Both the position numbers and the translations under genes were made by a program. Under the pieces are notes generated by a model that saw nothing but the letters and a program-made list of their open reading frames with translations, had not been told where the DNA came from and did not search any database. A stretch of 64,000 nt of DNA from Eledone cirrhosa (Eukaryota > Mollusca > Cephalopoda > Octopoda > Eledonidae). Location of the stretch: positions 410,721,464 to 410,785,463 of the forward strand of contig OZ024741.1 of NCBI GenBank assembly GCA_964016885.1, read 5' to 3'. Below, piece after piece: positions 45,701-56,300 of the stretch. Numbering within the stretch: position 1 is the first letter of the stretch; each line of letters opens with the position of its first letter.

Positions 45701-47296
45701 TTGAATAGATATAAAAATGAGAAAACTCATCATTAAGACAGCCGTTAAAACAGCTAAATGCTGTCAAAGACAGTGAAGGGCAAAAATGCCTAAGAGGACA
45801 GAGACCAGTGGTCAACAGAGAGACAATCCACAAGGTGAGGGACAGTTAGATGAAATATACAAAAGTTTGAAAGAGGTGGAGTGCAAGGAGAAGTGTGTGG
45901 ATTATCTTTCTGTTGACCACTGGTTACTGGTCTCTGTTGACTACAGGTCTCTGGTCTCTGTTGACCACTGGCTACTGGTCTCTGTTGACCACTGGCTACT
46001 GGTCTCTGTTGACCACAGGTCTCTGTTGACTACAGGTCTCGGGTGACCACAGGTCTCTGGTCTCTGTTGACCACAGGTCTCTGGTCTCTGTTGACCACAG
46101 GTCTCTGGTCTCTGTTGACCACAGGTCTCTGGTCTCTGTTGACCACAGGTCTCTGGTCTCTGTTGACCACAGGTCTCTGGTCTCTGTTGACCACAGGCTA
46201 CTGGTCTCTGTTGACTACAGGTCTCTGGTCTCTGTTGACCACAGGTCTCTGGTCTCTGTTGACCACAGGTCTCTGGTCTCTGTTGACCACAGGTCTCTGG
46301 TCTGTTGACCACAGGTCTCTGGTCTGTTGACCACAGGTCTCTGGTCTGTTGACCACAGGTCTCTGGTCTGTTGACCACAGGTCTCTGGTCTCTGTTGACC
46401 ACTGGCTACTGGTCTGTTGACTACAGGTCTCTGGTCTCTGTTGACCACTGGCTACTGGTCTCTGTTGACTCCATGTCTCTGGTCTCTGTTGACTACAGGT
46501 CTCTGGTCTCTGTTGACCACTGGCTACTGGTCTCTGTCCACTGAAGTCTTTAGTTGTTTTAACGGCTGTTCTAGCGATAGGTTCTCATGTTTATATGTAC
46601 AAATGAAAATATTTGTATTTACCTGATCTGGTGTTAGCTTCATATCAGTGACAGCAGTTTTAAAAAATTCTGGAGCTGGTTTACCAACAACTTCGGCCTC
46701 AATATCACAGGCACTCTGAGGGAAAGGTATATTTAACAACAACAGAGAAACAAAAACATATAAAGGATTTGTTTATAGATATATATATATATATGTAAAA
46801 GGTAAACAGAAATAACAACATAATCAGTATATGGAAGGGATATATTAGGTTAACGCTTGAAATAGCAGGAAGACGGTCTTAACGTTTTGGATGCTAGTCC
46901 TTCCTCAGAAGAAAGAATGAGAAATAAGATAGATTGAGGGGACGGGTGGGTTGGAATTGGAAAAAATGTCTTTAGATAAAAATAACAGGTCCATTCATGT
47001 TGACATCACTTTTCTCAAAGATCAAGTTGAAGCGCGAGAGTATTAGAATTCATAGAACAATGAGAAGAACTCAACGCAAGAAAAGCTGTTAAAACAGTAA
47101 AATGCCTTCAATGATGGCATCAGGTAAAATATTACCTGAAAGGACAGAAATGAGTGGCTAGAAGTGTGTTCACAGAAGTGATAGCAAGAGGAGAGCAAAG
47201 GAAGAAAATGAAGAAGACAAGATCACATAAACATCAACTGACCTCTTCAGCTCTCATACCAGATGTAGTTTTGCATGATTTAAGTTAATGACATAC

Positions 47297-47353
<57 letters not shown>

Positions 47354-50300
47354 GAGAGACCTTGCTGCTAGTTGTATTACTGTGACTGTAAAGGCACAAT
47401 TACTGTTTTATTGTTACAAATCTAATTCTTAGTATTTGCACCTTAAAAGATCAATATACTTTAATAAAAATACTAAAAATATTCAGTTACCTCCAGTACT
47501 TTCACATAAGCCCCTGCATCAAGTACAAGTTTCCCATTTTCTTGGTAATATTTGCTATAAAATACCATGGAAACAAATTGTAAGAAGAAATTAAAACTTC
47601 AAAATATGTCTTATAATACTTTTATTCCTGACTCCCCGAAACCATCCCTGGTTCTGTCAGACAAAATTGTTTATTTTAAGAACCTGTGTTATGTTCCAAA
47701 CACTAACTTAATAATGAGAATGTTAGTTATATTACTTCTTTTAATCAACTGACAAGATCCCAGACCTCATTCACTTACCAAGTCAGGTGGAACAATTCAA
47801 ATCAAACCAAGGGAACAATGTTTCCATTGGTCTTTCCGTTGTTGATACAATCTACCAGTCACAACCCCAAAGTTGTTGGTAAACCAGTTCTAAAATTTTT
47901 TAAGAGCAGTGTGAAATAAAGTGTTTTGCTCAAGAACATAACACATCCCCTGGTCCATGAATCAAACTCACAACCTCACAATTGCAAATCCAATCCTCTA
48001 CCCACTAAGCCACACTGAGTGGTTAAAGAAATCTCCAACCCGTACACAACATGGAAAAAGTCTCTTTTGTTATTAACTCGTCCAGAAATTAACACAGGTT
48101 TTATATTTCGTTTTGTTGCAACATTAACCCTTTAGCATTTAAACCGGCCATATCCAGCCAGAATTGTCTCACCTCTTTCTGTTCAAACCAACCATAACTG
48201 GCCACTCATACTGATGTTATGGTATTGTTCTCAAAATAAATAATATCAATATCTCATAGATTTGATATCATGTGTGAAAATATAATAGTATATATAGAAT
48301 AATGTAAATATTATGTGAGATATTATGTGAGGTAAAGCCTTTACTGTGAAAATATAATAGTATATATAGAATAATGTAAATATTATGCGAGATATTATGT
48401 GAGGTAAAGCCTTTACTGTGAAAATATAATAGTATATATAGAATAATGTAAATATTATGTGAGATATTATGTGAGGTAAAGCCTTTACTGTGAAAATATA
48501 ATAGTATATATAGAATAATGTAAATATTATGTGAGATATTATGTGAAGTAAAGCCTTTACTGTGAAAATACAATAGTATATATAGAATAATGTAAATGTT
48601 AGGTGAGATATTATGTGAGGTAAAGCCTTTACTGTGAAAATACAATAGTATATATAGAGTAATGTAAATGTTATGCGAGATATTATGTGAGGTAAAGCCT
48701 TTACTGTGAAAATACAATAGTATATATAGAGTAATGTAAATGTTATGCGAGATATTATGTGAGGTAAAGCCTTTACTGTGAAAATACAATAGTATATATA
48801 GAGTGATTTCTTTATTTGCCACCAGGGACAGATACAAGGGGGGAAGTTTACATATAATTAACGAGTACAAAAATATAACAATGAAATAACAACAACAAAC
48901 GAAGTCCTCAATAGGGAGGGGGCATTCACATGGGTCGCACACACCCCGGAAAAAATGTGCAACCCTTCTCCTCAGGAGCACAAAGAGTAGGTGCTTCCCT
49001 CGTCTCCTCTTTTTCCTCTTCTTTCACCTACAGGCTGATATAGAGAGAAGACCCATTCACTCTGGCCATTCTCCCTACTTTCACCCACCTTTCATAAAAC
49101 TTGCTGGGGTAGAACACCTCTCTCTCCATTCTGATCCTTCTTTTAAAATGGTATTTGAAAAAGGGGACCAGTTGTTGGCCGGAGAGAAAGGTGTCTGACC
49201 TCAGCCCTTTCAGCCTCGTCCACCATACAACTTCTTTAGCCATGGCTATCACACAGAGAAAAGCCGCCTCTCCTTCGTTTTTGAAAGGAGGAGGCGGTTT
49301 GATCGTGACAATGGACTCGGTGGTCAACCGGATTGGTGCCACCCTCGACAGTAGTCGTTCCACATAGCCCCACAGGTCAGCAATGCCTGGGCAGTGTACG
49401 AATGCGTGCGCAATGGTTTCGTCGTCATGCACGCATCTCGGACAGATCTTATTCAAAGGATCCCTAGCCAGGCTCCCATGCCTGTGGAGCTTGTCTCGAA
49501 CGGGTAGAGCCCCTCGGTAGCACTGCCAAGCCAGGGACTTTTGGAAGTTGTCCATCGGTCCAGGGCCAAACGTCCTACCGAACAGACAGGCCAGTTCATC
49601 TTCCTCCATGTCTAGAGCTTCTCCGAGAGCATCGTCGCACCTGCTGCGTACCACCCCTCTATAGAATGTCGAGGTGGAGTCTCCACTGATTGCCGGGTCC
49701 GCTTTCCAGAGGGCCGTGAGCGCCTGGGCACATTCAATGTGCCAGTCGCCCACTTTTCTCGGTCTTTGCTTGACCCAGGATTGCAGCTCGGTGAGCGAGA
49801 CGAGTCTGGGAAAGGCTCACCTCACAAACGGGGCTCACACCGGTTGACCGGTGAGGAATACCTGGAGGTGCCGTAGCCTTAATGCGTGTTTACGCATCTG
49901 TAGCCACAGCATCCCCAGCCCTCCTTTCGAAGGGTGTTGACAGCAGATGGATCTCCTCACCAAAGGGGTCCGCTTGTTCCAAAGAAATTGGAACAGCGCG
50001 CACTCCATTTTGGCGAGACTTTTCACTGGGCAAGGCACGACGGTCAAGCGGTAGTAGATGACGGATGCTATATAAGTATTCGCCACCTCCGCTCGACCTT
50101 TCAGGGATAGTTTGCACTGGGCCCACTTCTGGGTGAGTGCAAACACCCTGGCCGTTACCTCGTTCCAGTTTTTCTCCACCTGGAGGTCTGGTCCGAACCA
50201 GACCCCAAGCAGCTTCACCGGGCCCTCCGTCCAGCGTCCAACGACGTCGTTGGAGGGCATCGGTTTGCCTCTCCATGTTCCGAGTTGCAAACTGACGGAC

Positions 50301-53300
50301 TTGTCCCGGTTCAGCTTGGCTCCTGTAAACCTTTCATATTCCTCCAGTAAGGTGCCGATCTCACCGATTTGCGAGGTTTTCGACACCATTACTGTCACGT
50401 CATCGGCGTAGGCCGACGCCGCTTTCTGCAATCCCGGTTCCAAAGGGATGCCCTGCAACCGCTCCAACTTCCGCAGTAGTGGCTCAAGAGCCAGCACATA
50501 CAGAAGGGAGGAGAGAGGGCATCCCTGTCGGATGGATCGCATGATTTGGAACGGCTCCGAGAGGTGGCCGTTCACCTTGATCCTTGAGCAGACGTTGCTG
50601 CTGTGCATCGCAGCAATCCAACCCCTGAAAACGGGTCCGAAGCCTGCTGCCGCGAGCACCGCATCCAGGTAACGATGGTCAACCCTATCGACAGCTTTAG
50701 ATTGATCCAAGTTGATCAGGGCCCCACCAAAGCCGGGTTCATTCCCTACCCTCTCTATGATGTATCGCATAAGGTGGAGATTGTCGTGAATGGACCTGGA
50801 CGGGATTGCGCATGTCTGCGCTTCTCCCACCAGGTTTCCGACGACAAGCGCCAACCTCTTCGCTAACACCTTGGCCAAAATCTTTAACTCTGTATTTAGC
50901 AGAGTTATGGGCCTGAAGTTATTTATGTCATCCCCCTTGTTCTCATCCTTCCTCACCAGCGTAACTACGCCCTTGGTCACAGAACTGGGAATTCTCCCGT
51001 TCTGCTGCCAGTTGCAGTAGACCGCTTCGAGGATATCGGAGAACAAGTCCGGCATCGCTACATATAGCTCGTATGGTAGACCATCGAGACCCGGGGATTT
51101 GCGTTTGCCGCATTGGCTCAGCGCCGCCACTATCTCAGCAGCTGAAATCGGCCTTTCGCAGGACTTCGCCTCCGCGTCCGAGAGGCGTGGCAGACCGTCG
51201 AGGTATGGATTGAAATCCATAGTCTCACCCGGCGCGCCGCCCCTCTCGAACAGTCGTGCAAAGTGCCGCTGAAAGGCCGCACACATCTGCCCAGGTTCAA
51301 GGATCACACGCCCATCCTGGTCCTTCAAAGACCGAATCGTGGACTTGTTCCCACTTTTTGCCTCTGTCACTCGGGCCCAGCTCACAGCTTTGGCTCCCTC
51401 ATTACCCAGAGCACGTATTTTACTTCTGACGACGCAGCCTTCATGCTTCACCTCAAAGAACTGGTCTAAGCCAATTCTTGATGCCAGCACGCCGGCTACA
51501 TTGCCACTCCTAATCGCCTCTTCTACTCTATCTACTAATTCCCTTTCCGTCTTGTTCCTATCCCTTGCTAATTCCTGACTAAAACCTATCGATTCTATTC
51601 TAATTGTTCTCTTAAGAGAGCTCCACCACCTGTTGTTGACAATTGCCCCTGTCAAACTCTGCTTAACTAACGTGCTAATCCGTTTACTGTAAGCTTTGCT
51701 AACGTGCTAATCCGTTTACTGTAAGCTTTGCTTGTCGGTAAGGACAAGTTCAGCTTCCAGTAACCGGGTCCCTGTCTATGGGTTCTATCAAGGTTGGCTA
51801 TGCAGGTCACTAACTTGTGATCCGAATAGTCAACCATGAACATTTTTGGACAGCTAAATGTGTCCCTATCCTTCTCTCTAACTAGGACCCTATCTAGGTA
51901 CGACCTAGATGTTCCGCTGTGATTGGTCCACGTCCATAGTGGTACAGTCGGAAAATCTAGTCGATATCTATCGGCCAGGTCAAATCGGCCGATTAACCTT
52001 TTGAGGCTTTTACACCCCCCTCTATTGGCACATGCCCCTACATAGTCCCAACGTGCATCCAGGATACCATTCCAGTCCCCCACTAAAAGCAAGGAGCGGG
52101 ACGTTCCCAGAAAAGTTTCCAGACGTTGGAAGTATTCCGGCCGCGCTGCCCAAAAAGGGGCGTACACAGCTATTAGTCTAAGGGCTCCACTTTCACTACT
52201 GCCAACGTCTAAAACCACCAGTCGACCCTCCGGGTCCAGGTGCACCTTCTGTATGGCGAGGCCCAGGTGTTTTCGCAGCAGAACGACAACTCCACCCCCA
52301 CCCCCCGGTTGACAGAGAGATGCGAAGATCTCAAAGTCGTCAAAGAGGGGCGCCAGTTGGTGCTCGCTGCTGATCCTGGACTCGCAAATAGCCATTACAT
52401 CCATTCTATGCGACCTGAGATCGTTTAAAAGTTTGCCTTGTTTCCAAGACAGTCCCAGGCCGCGTACATTCAGACACCCAACTTTTATATCAGCCATGTT
52501 GGTTAAAAGAGGAAGGACCTACCTGTTCGGCTCCTGAGGAGCAGGTTGCACAATATCCATGGGCGTATTGGAGGGGTTGTTTGGTGGGGTGTTTTTCTGT
52601 GGTGGAGTGGGGGGTGTTTGGTGAGGTGTGGGTGGGGAAACGTTTCAAGAGGACGCGGTTATAGGGTCGAGTACATGTTTTCCCCACGTCCTCAGGAAAG
52701 TTCTCTCTTAGTTTTGCATAGGTGTCCATTGGGAGTCTTATCATTTTTAAATGCGGTTTGTTGGCCGCGCTTGCAAAGAATTGCCCTTCAGTTTCCACCG
52801 AAGGGTCTTTGTGTATTGTTTTTACTAGTTCTTTGTTATTTGTGTTAATGTATGTATACTGTTTTATTTGTGTTGTGTTTGTTTGTTGTTCTTGTGTGTG
52901 CTTACGTTTTGTTGTATGTGTTATGTTTTGGGGTGGGGCGGATTTTGTTTGTACTGTTTGTTTTGTTTTTGTTGGTGGTTGTGTGTTTGTTTCGTTTATG
53001 TTCGAGTGGTGCTTTCTTTTTTTCCTTTTTACAGGTTGGAAGGGTTCCCCCTCTTCGTCACTAGGTGCCGTTTCCGCTGGGTCCTCATCCGTGCTGTCGG
53101 GTAGTGGTGTATTTTGGGGTTTTGTTGTATTTGTGTGTGTTTTGGGAGTTGTTTTGGGTGGGGCCGTGTCTTGTGTTATTTTTCCGTGTTGTTTTTGTTG
53201 TTGTTGTGGTGGTGGTGGTGGTGGAGGTGGTGGTGGTGGTGGTGTGTGGGGTGTAGGCAAAAGAGCCTTTTTTTTTTGTCAATTGAGGACAGGCAGCCCT

Positions 53301-56300
53301 TAGATGACCCCTGCTTGAACAGTAGTAACATATGGGCCTCCTACCCTCGGCTGAAATGTATATAAATGTTTCTTCATCGAGGGACACCCTCTGTGGTATT
53401 CTAGCTATTCGTTCTGGTCTCATTTGGACCAGAACCTCCACGCTCAAACCGCCGAAAACGTCTGTGGTGACTTCTCCTACTGAGAGGATTCCGTCCTCGT
53501 CTTCTAAAAATCCTGTTAGTACCCAGGAAATGCATGCATTTGGCCGGATTCCGGAGACTTTTATTTTCTGCGTTCTTTTCCCTAAATATGTGGGGGAAAA
53601 TGTGTGTAGCTTGGAAACAATTGGCGCCACAGAGTATTTCCTGGCTGTCAATTGATCCTTCATTAGCACCGTTATATTCCCATAGAGTGGCCCTTTTTGT
53701 ATGAACGATATATCACTCCACACATTTTTTAGGACCAGCTCAATTTCTTTTTGGGATAATTGAGCTGGTTTCCTTGTTATGTTGGAAATTGTTCTGAAAG
53801 ATATCGTTCTTAGTGTCGTGTCTCTTTCGATTTCTTGTGGGGAGGTGATTGTGAAGTCTCCTCCTTCTTTGAAAGTTACATACTGTTTTGCTTCCTTCAT
53901 CTTTTCTCTCAGAGTTGTGATGTCCAGTTGCTTGCAGGTCTGTGTTTTCCGGACCGCCTGTGCAAAGGAGGCACCAGTAGTGGGTTCGCTTTGTTTGGTG
54001 TTCTCGTTATTTTTTCCTTGGTTGGTGTTGTGACTATTGCTGTTATTGTCATTGTTGTTTTTGTCTGCGTTTATGTGACTTTCTGGGTTTTCATCCATTT
54101 TTACAAATTTTTCTTTTAATTCCGTGTTCCATGTTTCTTTTGCAGGAGTGAGGAGGGAAGACTTAGAGCCTTGTGCTTCTAGCTTCTCTGTATCACCTTT
54201 CTTAGGGGGCGTGGCTTTCTCGTTAGGATGAGATGTGAAAATTCCGTCCATTTCTATTAGTTTGCCGTAATAAATTTTTAACTGGAAAATTCGCCCCAAA
54301 AAGGGGCGAAAATAAATAAACTCAAAGTTTGACGACCAAGGCAAGGGGTTAACGTATATTACAGTATAAAAAAATTAATCAAAACTCACTTTTGAGTAAG
54401 TAAATCCAACTCGGTAGCCGAGCTTGTTCATACACGTCAACACACGTCTCTCGTATACGAGATGTTATGTGAGATATTATGTGAGGTAAAGCCTTTACTG
54501 TGAAAATACAATAGTATATATAGAGTAATGTAAATGTTATGTGAGATATTATGTGAGGTAAAGCCTTTACTGTGAAAATACAATAGTATATATAGAGTAA
54601 TGTAAATGTTATGTGAGATATTATGTGAGGTAAAGCCTTTACTGTGAAAATACAATAGTATATATAGAGTAATGTAAATGTTATGTGAGATATTATGTGA
54701 GGTAAAGCCTTTACTGTGAAAATACAATAGTATATATAGAGTAATGTAAATGTTAGGTGAGATATTATGTGAGGTAAAGCCTTTACTGTGAAAATACAAT
54801 AGTTATATAGAGTAATGTAAATGTTATGTGAAATATTATGTGGGGTAAAGACTTTACTGTGAAAATACAATAGTTTATATAGAGTAATGTAAATGTTATG
54901 TGAGATATTATGTGGGGTAAAGACTTTACTGTGAAAATACAATAGTATATATAGAGTAATGTAAATGTTATGTGAGATATTATGTGAGGTAAAGCCTTTA
55001 CTGTGAAAATACAATAGTATATATAGAGTAATGTAAATGTTATGTGAGATATTATGTGAGGTAAAGCCTTTACTGTGAAAATACAATAGTTATATAGAGT
55101 AATGTAAATGTTATGTGAAATATTATGTGGGGTAAAGACTTTACTGTGAAAATACAATAGTTTATATAGAGTAATGTAAATGTTATGTGAGGTATTATGT
55201 GGGGTAAAGACTTTACTGTGAAAATACAATAGTATATATAGAGTAATGTAAATGTTATGTGAGATATTATGTGAGGTAAAGCCTTTACTGTGAAAATACA
55301 ATAGTATATATAGAGTAATGTAAATACTAAAGGGTTAAACAATAAAACCTCACAAAAGGTGTTTAACATTATATTTCATTTTACAACTTCTTCTGTTATC
55401 TTTCTTTCCATGTAATCTAATTTTGTTTGTTTTTTTAATTTTCAGATCTTTAAATTTAAGTTGTCAAACTTGATTTTCACCAAATTTATTCCTATAAGGT
55501 AGAAGTTTAAACTCGACCACAGTGCAACAGAACAGCTGGAAACATCAATGAAGTTTGGGGTGAAAGAAGTGTTAAGGAATACACTGTGCTACGTGGGTTT
55601 CAGAAATTCCATCATGGTAAATTCACTCTTGAAGATAAGGAAGCTCACAGACGTCCTTCTATTAATGGAGACATATTGAAGACTTTGATGGAGGCAAACC
55701 CTGGCACAACAGGTCAAAACTTGCAAGAGAGTTAGATATAAGAATTGGAACAATTTCGGAACATGTGAACCAAATTCATTGCTTCTTCAACTTTAGAATT
55801 CAATGTTACCAAAATACATAAACGTGTATCTTGTTGGCAAAAATGTGTAGATTCTTGTGGGTTTGATCAATAGTGTTTATTCTGACCTGAGATATGTTGA
55901 GTTAATGTTTATGAACCTGGATTAATTTCTGAACAACACGATATACAAGGGGGATTAGGAAGTTTTGGGACTTCTTCAGAAGAGACATTTATTAATTTCA
56001 AAGAAGTACAACACTCTAATCTCTTTCTAAGTAGGATCCTCTGTCTTCAATGGACTTGTTGTGCTCCAACCACTTCATGAAGGCACCATGGAAGTCCTTT
56101 ATAGTGAAGATGTCCAGGATCTTTCTCATAGTCTTCTTAATGATGTTGTTGTTGTTGTTGGGGGTAGTGGTGGTGTTGTTGGTGGTGGGGATGGTGGTGT
56201 TGGTGGTAGTGGTGTTGGTGGTAGTGGGGATGGTGGTGTTGGTGGTGATGGTGGTGGTGTTGATGGTGGTAGTGGTGGTGTTGTTGGTGGTAGTGGTGGT

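Larger units (their letters stand above)
48803..54460 (-). mobile_element. Tx1-type (L1 superclade) LINE inserted in the 72-bp array
   Basis: A 5.6-kb minus-strand element with ORF1 (CCHC zinc knuckle), then ORF2 (APE endonuclease, reverse transcriptase, C-terminal zinc finger). The 3' end reads GGTGGCAAATAAAGAAAT next to repeat sequence, with no long poly(A). Comparing the two array halves, about 8 bp of the unit (TTTACATT on the minus strand) is missing at the junction and no target-site duplication is seen. The 5' leader has CTCGTATACGAG and a TTCGCCCC/GGGGCGAA hairpin at 54291-54311. Confidence 0.85.
48128..55334. mobile_element. piggyBac-like non-autonomous element, expanded and interrupted
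   Basis: Flanked by TTAA at 48124-48127 and 55335-55338. The left terminus CCCTTTAGCATTT and right terminus AAATACTAAAGGG are inverted repeats with one mismatch. TTAA target duplication plus CCC...GGG ends are the signature of piggyBac transposons. There is no transposase of this family inside. The interior is a 130-bp head, a 72-bp tandem array and a later LINE insertion that splits the array. Confidence 0.75.

Noticed and set aside
45941..46448. Repetitive frames (RPETCGQQ / TTGLWSLL) in the 24-bp minisatellite
   Set aside because: 24 is a multiple of 3, so frames stay open by arithmetic; no start context or homology.
47890..48022. A functional tRNA gene
   Set aside because: A- and B-box-like motifs are present, but cloverleaf pairing fails and a SINE body follows.
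48268..48981. 237-residue minus-strand frame with a repeated ILLYFHSKGFTSHN motif
   Set aside because: It is the translation of the 72-bp array (72 is a multiple of 3, so one frame stays open) joined to the LINE 3' end.
52722..53365. Cys/Val/Phe-rich plus-strand frames
   Set aside because: Antisense shadows of the LINE ORF1.
54379..55369. Several long minus-strand frames with the same repeated motif
   Set aside because: Same 72-bp array; unit indels shift between frames. Not a repeat protein gene.
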